A stretch of 14,210 nt of DNA. Source: SW-9-67-25 sp964471665. GTDB lineage: Archaea > Halobacteriota > Halobacteria > Halobacteriales > Haloarculaceae. Positions 6,604 to 14,005 of this stretch are shown here, piece after piece; positions within the stretch are counted from its first letter, which is position 1, and each line of letters opens with the position of its first letter. The notes under the pieces are model-generated. The model was not told where the DNA came from. It worked only from the letters and a program-made list of their open reading frames with translations, and searched no databases. Location: the NCBI GenBank assembly GCA_964471665.1, contig CAYYHG010000072.1, positions 1 to 14,210 on the forward strand, given 5' to 3'. The translations under genes were made by a program, and so were the position numbers.

Positions 6604-7895
6604 CGGTTTCGCTCCTCCAGGACCGGTTCGGGGTCCCGGTAGCGCTCGTCGTGGCGGTGACAGAGGCTCCGGTGGTCGGTGCCGTCGGTATCGTAGAACT
6701 CGGGCGGGTCGCTGTCACAGACGCTGCCGAACTCCTCGTTCAGGGCGGCGATGGCCGCGGCCTCGTCGTTCGAGCGGGCGTGTTCGGCGACCTCCTCGAG
6801 GACCGTCTCGACACTCCGGGGGACCGCCAGGCTGCCAAACAGTTCCTCGTAGGTGTCCTCGATCGTTCCGAACCGCGCGTCTGCCCCGAGTTTCTCCCGG
6901 ACGCGCTCGCGGATCGACCGTTCGGCCCGCTGGCGTTCCCGGAGGACCTCGCGGAGCGTGGTGAGCCGGTCCCAGAGTTCGTCCTCGATCTCGGCGTGGT
7001 AGTCCGGCCTGACGCGGACCGGACAGCGCGTACTGAGCGGACAGCCGGCGGGCGGATACCGGGGGTTGGGCGGCGTTCCGTGGAGCCGGATCCGTGTCCG
7101 CTCGATTGTGGGATCGGGCTCGGGTATCGCAGACAGGAGCGCCCGGGTGTAGGGATTACTCGGCTCGGTGAAGAGCCGTTCCGTCGGCGCCACCTCCACG
7201 ATGTGCCCGAGATACATCACCGCGACGCGGTCGGAGATGTGCCTGACAACCGAGAGGTCGTGCGCGATGAACAGGTAGGTCAGGCCGAACTCCGCCTGGA
7301 GGTCGGCGAGCAGGTTGATGATCTCGGCCTGGACCGAGACGTCGAGTGCCGACACTGGTTCGTCGAGGACGACAAAGTCCGGTTCGAGGGCGAGTGTCCT
7401 GGCGATGCCCACGCGCTGGCGCTGGCCGCCGGAGAACTGGTGGGGGTACCGGTAGTAGTGTTCGGTCTCGAGACCCACCGTCTCGAGGAGGTCCCGGACG
7501 CGGCGGCGGCGGTCGCGCGGAGACTGCCACTCGTAGACGTCGAGGGGTTCTCGCACGATCTCGCCGACGGTCAGCCGGTCGTTCAGGCTCGAATCCGGGT
7601 CCTGGAAGAGGATCTGTGCGTTCCGGCGCCACTCCCGGAGGTCGTCGCCACGCAGCGCCGTGATGTCGACGCCGTCGAACCGGACCGTCCCGGCTGTCGG
7701 CCGTTCGAGACGGACGAGCGTCCGTCCGAGGGTGGTCTTCCCGCACCCGCTCTCGCCGACCAGCCCGAGGGTCTCACCGCGGTGGATGTCGAGGGAGACT
7801 CCGTCGACTGCCCTGACCGGCGGCCCACCGAACAGGCCCCCGTCCTCGTAGTAGGTCCTGAGATCCCGGACCTCGACCATCGGGGGTCCGGTCAC
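6600..7895 (-). CDS. Dipeptide/oligopeptide ABC importer ATP-binding protein (DppF/OppF type) with C-terminal insertion
   Basis: This cytoplasmic ATPase of the importer has 431 residues from the GTG at 7895. It has Walker A GESGCGKTT (47-55), Q-loop FQDP (97-100), signature FSGGQRQ (154-160), Walker B FVVLDEP (174-180) and H-loop AHD (201-203), so it should be catalytically competent. The C-terminal oligopeptide-type domain has the usual first two cysteines (C285 and C291, in GCPLSTRCP). The third and fourth are displaced to C393 and C412 by about 100 charged, helix-rich residues. GTG at 7895 overlaps the upstream stop as GTGA, matching the coupling of the next gene; an ATG at 7880 is the alternative start. 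Substrate could be peptides, but haloarchaeal members of this class also import sugars, so the substrate is open. Confidence 0.93.
   Translation of the reverse strand: MTGPPMVEVRDLRTYYEDGGLFGGPPVRAVDGVSLDIHRGETLGLVGESGCGKTTLGRTLVRLERPTAGTVRFDGVDITALRGDDLREWRRNAQILFQDPDSSLNDRLTVGEIVREPLDVYEWQSPRDRRRRVRDLLETVGLETEHYYRYPHQFSGGQRQRVGIARTLALEPDFVVLDEPVSALDVSVQAEIINLLADLQAEFGLTYLFIAHDLSVVRHISDRVAVMYLGHIVEVAPTERLFTEPSNPYTRALLSAIPEPDPTIERTRIRLHGTPPNPRYPPAGCPLSTRCPVRVRPDYHAEIEDELWDRLTTLREVLRERQRAERSIRERVREKLGADARFGTIEDTYEELFGSLAVPRSVETVLEEVAEHARSNDEAAAIAALNEEFGSVCDSDPPEFYDTDGTDHRSLCHRHDERYRDPEPVLEERNR
6612..6618 (-). promoter_or_regulatory. Shine-Dalgarno for the GTG-start membrane protein
   Basis: GGAGGAG on the minus strand, 8 bases before the GTG at 6603 and inside the end of the upstream ATPase gene. 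It supports the GTG as the true start. Confidence 0.6.
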
Positions 7896-9121
7896 CGCTC
7901 TCCCCCATCGTCGTCGGTGGTGTGGCGTTCGAGTGCCGCCTCTGTCGGGCGATCCTCGGGATAGAGCAGGCAGGCGGCGGTGTGGTCTGTTGTCTCCTCC
8001 GAGACGGGGACCGAGACGGGGTGGACCGCCCGACACTCCTCGAACGCCTTCGGACACCGGGGGGCGAACCGGCAGTCGGTCGGGGGATCGTTCGGCGTCG
8101 GCACTGTCCCCTCGATCGTCCGGAGGCGGTCGCCCGACTCCCGCCCGGGGATCGACGCCAGTAGCCCCTCGGTGTAGGGGTGTCTGGGGTCCGCGAACAG
8201 CGTCTCGACGCCGGCGGTCTCGACGGTCTCGCCGGCGTACATGACGCTGACCCGGTCGGAGACGTCGGCGATGACGCCCATGTCGTGGGTGATGAACACG
8301 ATTGCGAGGCCCCGCCGGTCCTGGATCGCCGCGAGCAGGTCGAGGATCTGGGCCTGGATGGTCACGTCCAGGGCCGTCGTCGGTTCGTCACAGATGAGCA
8401 CCGCCGGTTCGCAGGCCAGCGCCATCGCGATGACGGCCCGCTGGCGCATCCCGCCGGAGAACTGGTGGGGATACTCGGTGATCCGCCGGCGGGCGTCGGG
8501 GACGCCGACGGCCTCCAGCAGCCGTGCCGCCTCGCTGGTTGCCGCCTCCCCAGTCAGTCCCTGGTGGACGTCCAGGGCTTCCGTGATCTGGTTGCCGACC
8601 GTGTAGACGGGGTTGAGCGTCGTCATGGGGTCCTGGAACACCATCGCGACCTTGCCTCCGCGGACGCGCCGCTGTGCCTCGCCGCTGACCCGGGTCAGTT
8701 CGACGAATCCCCGCTCGACGCGGTCGGGTTCCTCCGGCGTCCCGTCGGTGACGAACACACAGTCACCGGGGTCGACCGCGGGCCGGTCCGAGAGGTCGGC
8801 GGCGTCGTCGCCGTCCAGCTCGACCGTTCTGCCGGGAAACCGTTCGGCGAACTCCCGGACGGTCGGTCGGTGGTAAAACCGGATCTGGCTGCCCTCGAGG
8901 ATCCGGCCCGGGGAATCGATCAGTCCCACGATCGACTTGGCCGTGATGGTCTTGCCCGACCCGCTCTCGCCGACGATGCCGACTGTCTCGCCCGGCCGGA
9001 CGTCGAAGGTGGCCCCGTCGACGGCACGGACCGTCTCCTTGTCCGTGTCGAACACCGTCCGGAGGTCGCGGACCGCGAGCAGCGGGTCGCCCTCGCTCTC
9101 GCCGGCGGTCGCCGGTCCCAT
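7892..9121 (-). CDS. Dipeptide/oligopeptide ABC importer ATP-binding protein (DppD/OppD type) with internal insertion
   Basis: Second ATPase of the importer, 409 residues. Walker A is GESGSGKT (51-58), Q-loop VFQDP (161-165), signature FSGGMRQ (221-227), Walker B VLICDEP (241-247) and H-loop THD (278-280). The C-terminal cysteine motif is canonical, C350, C356, C363 and C384 (CRFAPRC ... C ... C); in related DppD proteins it holds an iron-sulfur cluster. Walker A to Q-loop is about 105 residues, against roughly 45 in the sister ATPase, owing to an insertion at about residues 81-140. The ATG overlaps the upstream permease stop by one base (TGATG). A GGAGGTG Shine-Dalgarno lies 7 bases upstream. 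It pairs with the DppF-type ATPase as a heterodimer. Confidence 0.95.
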   Translation of the reverse strand: MGPATAGESEGDPLLAVRDLRTVFDTDKETVRAVDGATFDVRPGETVGIVGESGSGKTITAKSIVGLIDSPGRILEGSQIRFYHRPTVREFAERFPGRTVELDGDDAADLSDRPAVDPGDCVFVTDGTPEEPDRVERGFVELTRVSGEAQRRVRGGKVAMVFQDPMTTLNPVYTVGNQITEALDVHQGLTGEAATSEAARLLEAVGVPDARRRITEYPHQFSGGMRQRAVIAMALACEPAVLICDEPTTALDVTIQAQILDLLAAIQDRRGLAIVFITHDMGVIADVSDRVSVMYAGETVETAGVETLFADPRHPYTEGLLASIPGRESGDRLRTIEGTVPTPNDPPTDCRFAPRCPKAFEECRAVHPVSVPVSEETTDHTAACLLYPEDRPTEAALERHTTDDDGGER

Positions 9122-10836
9122 CAGACACCACCTCCGCGGGTGGTGGTTTTCTTTTCGACGTCGGTCTCGGGATCGATCGCGTCGCGCAACGCGTCACCCA
9201 GCGCGTTGAACGCCGTCACCACGAGGACGATCATCAGTCCCGAGATCGTCGCGACGTGCCACGACGAGGTCGCGATGTAGGGCCGGCCCTGGTTGATCAG
9301 GCGTCCCCACTCCGGGGTCGGCGAGTTGATCCCCAGACCCAGAAACGTCAGCGCGGCGGTGAAGATGATCACTGCGCCGATCAGCAGCGACGAGTAGATG
9401 ATGATGTAGGCCGCGATGTACGGCGCCATGTGTTTGCGCATCGTGTTCGCCGGGGTCTGGCCGTAGCTCCGGGCGGCGTCGACCCACTCCTGTTGGGCGA
9501 CCTGCAGCGAGGGACCGCGGATCGCGCGCCACATCCCCGGCCAGAACGCAAAGGCGAACACCAGCGCGAGCAACAACCCGCCGTCCAGCGGTTCCGCCAG
9601 CGGGTGGTTCCCCTGGTTGAAGATGACCGACAACAGCATCACGAGCAGGAACGCGGGGATGGCGATGATGGTATCGCTCGCGACGATTGTCAGGAGGTCG
9701 GCCAGGCCCTTGTAGTAGGCGGTCACCAGCGAGAGCACGACGGCGATCAGCGATCCGAGGACGATTGCGGTCAGGGCGATGATCAGCGAGGTCCGCGCAC
9801 CGAACGCGAGGTTCGTGAGCAGGTCCTGGCCCCGGGGTGTCGTCCCGAGGGGTGCCCACCGGCCGTACTGGTCGTAGCTCAGCGGCCCGACCGTGTTCTG
9901 TCCGTCCGACCGGGTATCGAGGTTGGCGTTGCCGTGGGCGATGGTCTCGACCTCGCCGGACTCCTCGTCGAGATACTCGAACTCGTATTCGAAGGGCTGG
10001 TAGATGTTGTGTTCGGCCGGAACGGGGCTGATCGCGGGCGCCCACGCCGCGAGGACGACGAACAGGACCACGACGGCGAACCCGAACAGTCCCCAGTAGT
10101 GGCCCACGAACCGCCGGACGGTGTCGTCACGCGGCGTCCAGTCGGCCTCGCGGTAGTGCTCGCGGAACATCTCGTAGCCCCGCCAGATCCAGGCCAGACA
10201 GGCACCGACGTACGCGAACACGAGCGCCGTCCGGAGCCCCCAGGCCTGCGCGGGCGAGAGTCCGAAAAACGTCCCGCTCCACCCGCCGCCGGGAGTCCTG
10301 TGGCCCTGGTTGGGGATGGTCTCCCGGCCGGTCAGCGTCGGCAGCGACGAGGACAGCGAGTCCAGCAGGCCAGCGGTGAACCGCACTTCGTTGGCGAGGA
10401 CTCCCCCGACCGGCGTGAACGCCACCACCAGCGCGGTGCCAGCCAGAAGCGCCGTCAGAATCACCCGCTCGAGGTAGGACTCCGTCCGGCGGCTGGCGTC
10501 GAACCCCAGCAGGTCGACGAACCGGACCGGGAAGCGGAGCCACGCCAGGACGGACGCGACCACGGCCAACAGGAGGAGTGCCGTCAGGTCGTGTGCGACG
10601 TATCCCGCGGGCGGCCCGAGCGCAGTCCGGACATTTCCGCGGACCCACCCGGGAACGGACGCCACCCCCTCGAGGACGAACCCGAGGGCGGACCCGACTG
10701 CGAGGAGCCCGGCGAGCAGCCGACCGAACTCCAGGGCCACCAGGACCACCACACCGCCGAGCCAGACCGCTGCCGGCCGGGGAGCCCGTGCGATCCGTTC
10801 GCGCAACAGGGCGTCGTCGAACCCCTCGTCGGTCAT
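9121..10836 (-). CDS. ABC importer permease, DppC type, with long N-terminal membrane extension
   Basis: The 571-residue protein is nearly twice the usual DppC length. The canonical part begins with a membrane helix near 249-268 and continues with LGTTPRGQDLLTNLAFGART (330-349, the usual LGTDxxGRDxLSR segment). It then has further helices and the ATPase-contact EAA loop EWVDAARSYGQTPANTMRK (450-468). Before this lie about 240 extra residues with four or so additional hydrophobic segments (about 23-50, 84-100, 122-143, 198-218). A polar acidic loop of about 60 residues follows the canonical first helix. The ATG at 10836 overlaps the DppB stop (ATGA). With the DppB-type permease it forms the transmembrane channel. 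The extension may be a haloarchaeal family trait; its function is not evident. Confidence 0.93.
   Translation of the reverse strand: MTDEGFDDALLRERIARAPRPAAVWLGGVVVLVALEFGRLLAGLLAVGSALGFVLEGVASVPGWVRGNVRTALGPPAGYVAHDLTALLLLAVVASVLAWLRFPVRFVDLLGFDASRRTESYLERVILTALLAGTALVVAFTPVGGVLANEVRFTAGLLDSLSSSLPTLTGRETIPNQGHRTPGGGWSGTFFGLSPAQAWGLRTALVFAYVGACLAWIWRGYEMFREHYREADWTPRDDTVRRFVGHYWGLFGFAVVVLFVVLAAWAPAISPVPAEHNIYQPFEYEFEYLDEESGEVETIAHGNANLDTRSDGQNTVGPLSYDQYGRWAPLGTTPRGQDLLTNLAFGARTSLIIALTAIVLGSLIAVVLSLVTAYYKGLADLLTIVASDTIIAIPAFLLVMLLSVIFNQGNHPLAEPLDGGLLLALVFAFAFWPGMWRAIRGPSLQVAQQEWVDAARSYGQTPANTMRKHMAPYIAAYIIIYSSLLIGAVIIFTAALTFLGLGINSPTPEWGRLINQGRPYIATSSWHVATISGLMIVLVVTAFNALGDALRDAIDPETDVEKKTTTRGGGV
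9129..9135 (-). promoter_or_regulatory. Strong Shine-Dalgarno for the DppD-type ATPase
   Basis: GGAGGTG on the minus strand, 7 bases before the ATG at 9121, embedded in the Gly-rich last codons of the permease gene. It shows that genes inside the operon use SD-led initiation while the promoter-proximal genes look leaderless. Confidence 0.65.
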
Positions 10837-11867
10837 CGTTCGTACCCCACCCGCGGATCGATGATCGTGTACAGGAAATCCTGGAGGATGTTCAGGAAGA
10901 TCAACAGGAGCGTGAACAGAAACAGCAACGCGCCGGCCAGGGGCAGGTCACCCTGGACGACCGCCTGGAAGAAGATCCGACCCAGGCCGTTGATGTTGAA
11001 GATGGTCTCGACGATGACCGAGCCGCCGATCAGCAGGAACGCCTCGTTGGTGATGACCGGCACGAGCGGGATCAGGGCGTTCCGGAAGATGTGTTTCCAG
11101 ACGACGGTGCGGTCGGACAGGCCCTTGGCTTTCGCCGTCTCGACGTAGTTCGCGTTGACCGTCTCCAGCATGGCCGTCCGGCCGATGCGCAACTCGGCGG
11201 CGATCGAGGCCGAGCCGAGGACCAGCGCCGGCGGCAGGATGAACTTGATGTCCGTGGCAAGGGTCCCCCAGTCGATGTACAGGAACGCGTCGCTCGCGAC
11301 GAAATCGAGGGAGGGGGTTCCGGTGATACTCTCGAGTTCGGGACCCAGGTCGTACCAGTCGAACCCGAACAGGCCGCCACCGTCGGTCTGCCTGAGGACC
11401 GCCAGCAGCACGATACACAGCCAGAAGTTCGGCATCGCCTGCCAGACGATGCCGCCGACGGAGGCGGTGTAATCCCCCCAGCTGTTCGGGTGCAGTCCGG
11501 CGTAGAAGCCAAGCGGGATGCCGATACAGAGCGGGAGCAGGATCGACCAGAAGCCCAGCCAGATGGTCGGCGGGGCGGTGTCGCGGATGACCGCCGTGAC
11601 GTCGCGGTCGGCCTGGACGACCCACGACTGGCCGTCGAACGTGACGAGGTCGATCGAAAACTGAATGTACTGTCTCCAGAGTGGCTGGTCGAGCCCCAGT
11701 TGTGACCGCATGGCCTGGGTGTCGGCGCCGGACGCCTCCGGGCCGAGTCGAGCGGCGACGGGGTCGAGCGGGCCCAGCCGGAGCATGACGAACAGGAACG
11801 TGATCACCATGACCAGAACCGGGACGGCCAGCAGGAGCCGCCGGAGGAAGTAGCTCCACCGGCTCAT
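10833..11867 (-). CDS. ABC importer permease, DppB type
   Basis: The 344-residue integral membrane protein starts MSRWSYFLRRLLLAVPVLVM, a typical DppB N-terminal helix. LGLDQPLWRQYIQF (57-70) follows, and there are about six membrane segments. The EAA loop that docks on the ATPases is NYVETAKAKGLSDRTVVWKH (240-259). It ends in the family-typical FLYTIIDPRVGYER. A hydrophilic loop of about 35 residues (near 165-200) is slightly longer than in bacterial members. The ATG at 11867 is preceded, 7 bases away, by a GGGGTGA Shine-Dalgarno. The stop overlaps the DppC-type start (ATGA), so the two channel subunits are translationally coupled. The 120-bp gap from the binding-protein gene is the only sizeable gap in the operon. 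Confidence 0.95.
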   Translation of the reverse strand: MSRWSYFLRRLLLAVPVLVMVITFLFVMLRLGPLDPVAARLGPEASGADTQAMRSQLGLDQPLWRQYIQFSIDLVTFDGQSWVVQADRDVTAVIRDTAPPTIWLGFWSILLPLCIGIPLGFYAGLHPNSWGDYTASVGGIVWQAMPNFWLCIVLLAVLRQTDGGGLFGFDWYDLGPELESITGTPSLDFVASDAFLYIDWGTLATDIKFILPPALVLGSASIAAELRIGRTAMLETVNANYVETAKAKGLSDRTVVWKHIFRNALIPLVPVITNEAFLLIGGSVIVETIFNINGLGRIFFQAVVQGDLPLAGALLFLFTLLLIFLNILQDFLYTIIDPRVGYER

Positions 11868-11987
11868 CGGTCACTCACCCCGGCCCGGTCGTCTCTCTGC
11901 CGTCTCCCGGTCGGTCCCGCGAATGCGCGTTGCACCTGTGTCGCGGTGTTGGACGGGAAGCCAGTAAACATACCGGGACGCGGACGG
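11868..11987 (-). other. Gap between substrate-binding and permease genes, with a possible 35-codon leader ORF
   Basis: The gap holds the dppB-like Shine-Dalgarno GGGGTGA at 11881-11875 and a small CGCG-AATG-CGCG hairpin at 11918-11929. It also holds a minus-strand ORF from an ATG at 11971 to a TGA at 11864, whose stop overlaps the permease start as ATGA. That ORF encodes a basic 35-residue peptide with only moderate GC at third positions, so coding is doubtful. No residual substrate-binding-protein sequence is present after the stop at 11988. Such a gap could let the binding protein be made in excess over the membrane subunits. Confidence 0.35.
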
Positions 11988-13919
11988 TTACCCCGTGTCC
12001 TGGAGGTCGACGTGCCAGTCGAGGTAGTAGCCCGTCGCGTCGCCGGGCATGCGGTCGGTGTTGGTGTTCTGTGGTTCGAACCCGAAGTGGCCGTAGGCGA
12101 CGTCACGCCAGCTCCAGATCCAGCCCAGCGAGAACACCTGGAGGTCGCCGTCGCGCCCGCGTTCGAGCAGGGTGTTGAAGGGTGCCTGCTCGAGTTCGAT
12201 ATCCACGCCCGTCCCGGCGAGTTTCTCGCGGGTCAGTTCCGCCGCCTCCTGGAACACCTCGCTCTGGTAGGTCGTGATCGTGAGTGCGAACGGGTCGTCG
12301 GGCGTGTATCCCGCCTCCGAGAGCAGTTCCTCCGCGGCCGGAATGTCGGTCTCGTTGGGGCTGTACGGCCACGCGTCGACGAACGTCTCGTAGCCGTCCG
12401 AGCCGGTGGGCCAGATACCCGGCGGCGTGAAGCTGAACGCCTCGACGCCGCGGCCCTCGAAGACGTTCTCGATCAGTTCCTCGTGGTCGGTGACGTACGC
12501 GATGGCCCGCCGGATCGGCCGTTCGGTCGTGCGTGCGTTGAACCCGAAGTAGAACGTGCTGAGTTCGGGCACGGCGAGGTAGGCGGTCGTCTCGTCGTTC
12601 TCGTGGGGGCCGTACGTCCCGATATCGCGCCCGCGGTCGTCGGTCTCGGCGTCGATGAGGTCGCGGTCGTAGAACTGCGTCGGAACACCGAAGATGTCGG
12701 CGTTTTGTTCCATCGCGTAGGTGTAGGCGGCCTCGTCGTCCTCGATGATCTCCCAGTGGACGGACTCGACGTCCGGCGTCTGGCCGTGGTAGTCGTCGTT
12801 GCGGACGACGCTGGCTTCCTCGCCGATGGTGAAGGCGTCGAACTCGAACGGGCCGGTCCCGTTGGCCGTCGCCTGGTCGAACTCCTCGTAGGACACCTCG
12901 CCCTCGTAGGCCGGGTGGTCGTCGACGTACCCCTCCGGGACGACGGCGAACCCGGTGTAGGTGAGGATGTCGATCACCCCCGGGTTCGGGCTCGCGATCT
13001 CCATCTCGAGGGTCCGGTCGTCGACCGCCTCCAGGCCCAGCGAGTCGGGCACGGCGCTTTGCGGCCCGAGGCCGTCCCCCTCGTCGGTCTCGTGGACGAG
13101 TCCCAGGAACCCGGCCGTGCCGAGGATGAAGTTCGCGCGCGTGCTGTTTTCCGAGAGTGCGAGCCGCTCCCAGGAGTAGACGACGTCCGCTGCGGTCAGG
13201 TCACGCCCGTCGTGGAACTGGACGCCGTCCGCGATGGTGAACGTCCACGTCAGCCCGTCCTCGGAGACCTCGAACTCCGAGAGGAGTTTGTTCTCGAGTT
13301 CGGCGACCCCGTTGGGATAGTGCGTGAGCGTCTCGTACATCTGGTTGATGACAGACGCGGAGGCGGTGTCGGTCGACTGTGCGGGATCGAGCGTGTCGAA
13401 AGACCGGTTTCGCAGGTTCAGTTCCGTGTCGTTCTGGACTGCGGTCTCGTTGTGCTGCTGGTGGTGGGCCCCGAGCGCGCCGGTCGGCGGGACGTCGACG
13501 TAGTCGTACCAGAACCGCTCGGTGAGGCCGTGGTACAGGGGCAACATGATCATGTCGTCGCGCACCGCCTCCTCGATCTCGATGTAGGCCTCGGTGCGGG
13601 TCTGTTCGGCCTCGTCTGTCGGTGCCGGGTTGGCCTCGATCCGCTCCCAGGCCGCCTGGGCCTTGTCCGCGTGGGCCGGCTCAACCTCCTCGTCCGTTCC
13701 GTCCGATCCGTCGTCGTCCGTTCCGTCCGATCCGCCGTCGTCCGTCCCGTCCGATCCGCCGTCGTCCGTCCCGTCCGATCCGCCGTCGTCCGTCCCGTCC
13801 GACCCGTCGCCAAGTATTGCGGAGCAGCCGGCCAGCGTCGCTGCGCTTCCCCCACCGAGAAGCGTCAGAAGTTGCCGTCGCGTGCTCTCCGTACCGGACT
13901 GATCCGGGGTGTCGGGCAT
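11988..13919 (-). CDS. ABC importer substrate-binding lipoprotein (SBP_bac_5 family), apparently circularly permuted
   Basis: Extracellular receptor of the importer, 643 residues. It starts with a Tat signal (STRRQLLTLL, residues 12-21) and lipobox LAGC (cysteine 32), then an Asp/Gly/Ser/Thr repeat linker (about 37-80). The order after this is unusual. Residues about 83-168 (KAQAAWERIEANPAP, LPLYHGLTERFWYDYVDVPP) resemble what normally ends haloarchaeal family-5 binding proteins. Only then comes the usual N-terminal domain (SFDTLDPAQSTDTASASVIN at 173-192, GVQFHDGRDLTAADVVYSWE at 232-251). The ORF stops after GYYLDWHVDLQDTG, just where the moved segment would normally follow. The ATG at 13919 puts the Tat motif at residue 14 and lies 26 bp from a TATA box; an in-frame start at 13973 would bury the signal. 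Ligand unknown; peptide or sugar. Confidence 0.93.
   Translation of the reverse strand: MPDTPDQSGTESTRRQLLTLLGGGSAATLAGCSAILGDGSDGTDDGGSDGTDDGGSDGTDDGGSDGTDDDGSDGTDEEVEPAHADKAQAAWERIEANPAPTDEAEQTRTEAYIEIEEAVRDDMIMLPLYHGLTERFWYDYVDVPPTGALGAHHQQHNETAVQNDTELNLRNRSFDTLDPAQSTDTASASVINQMYETLTHYPNGVAELENKLLSEFEVSEDGLTWTFTIADGVQFHDGRDLTAADVVYSWERLALSENSTRANFILGTAGFLGLVHETDEGDGLGPQSAVPDSLGLEAVDDRTLEMEIASPNPGVIDILTYTGFAVVPEGYVDDHPAYEGEVSYEEFDQATANGTGPFEFDAFTIGEEASVVRNDDYHGQTPDVESVHWEIIEDDEAAYTYAMEQNADIFGVPTQFYDRDLIDAETDDRGRDIGTYGPHENDETTAYLAVPELSTFYFGFNARTTERPIRRAIAYVTDHEELIENVFEGRGVEAFSFTPPGIWPTGSDGYETFVDAWPYSPNETDIPAAEELLSEAGYTPDDPFALTITTYQSEVFQEAAELTREKLAGTGVDIELEQAPFNTLLERGRDGDLQVFSLGWIWSWRDVAYGHFGFEPQNTNTDRMPGDATGYYLDWHVDLQDTG
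13690..13811 (-). repeat. 24-bp in-frame tandem repeat encoding the lipoprotein linker
   Basis: Four full 24-bp units (13702-13725, 13726-13749, 13750-13773 and 13774-13797) plus partial units on both sides encode GSDGTDDG-type repeats of eight residues. The three leftmost-transcribed units (13726-13797) are identical at the DNA level. The repeat forms the flexible acidic linker between the lipid-anchored cysteine and the folded receptor. Because 24 is a multiple of three, copy-number change keeps the reading frame. Confidence 0.9.
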
Positions 13920-13940
13920 GCCACATGGAAACGAGACCCG

Positions 13941-13950
13941 AAATAAAAAC
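13941..13950 (-). promoter_or_regulatory. TATA box of the ABC importer operon
   Basis: On the minus strand GTTTTTATTT is centred about 26 bp before the ATG at 13919, giving a nearly leaderless operon transcript. The gap 13920-14005 is shared with the divergent tRNA-Leu; no clear operator dyad was seen in it. Confidence 0.65.
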
Positions 13951-14005
13951 CTGACGGGGGAATCCGTAACCACTTACCGGCTGGTCGCCCGATGGACAGA
14001 CGCCT

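Noticed and set aside
6297..7964. 555-codon plus-strand ORF opposite the DppF-type ATPase
   Set aside because: It mirrors an ATPase with all catalytic motifs intact; the open frame is a composition effect.
9256..11148. 630-codon plus-strand ORF opposite the permeases
   Set aside because: Its translation is Arg/Gln/Asp-rich low-complexity sequence without motifs, while the minus strand encodes recognisable permeases with EAA loops.
13690..13811. Possible short CRISPR-like array
   Set aside because: The 24-bp units are directly adjacent without spacers and are in frame within the lipoprotein linker.
11946..13946. 666-codon plus-strand ORF opposite the substrate-binding protein
   Set aside because: It is the mirror of a clear Tat lipoprotein. 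High GC at third positions removes stops from the opposite strand, and its translation shows no domain.
13920..13973. 18-codon upstream extension of the substrate-binding protein
   Set aside because: It would put the Tat motif at residue 32, spans the TATA box and ignores the ATG with correct promoter spacing.
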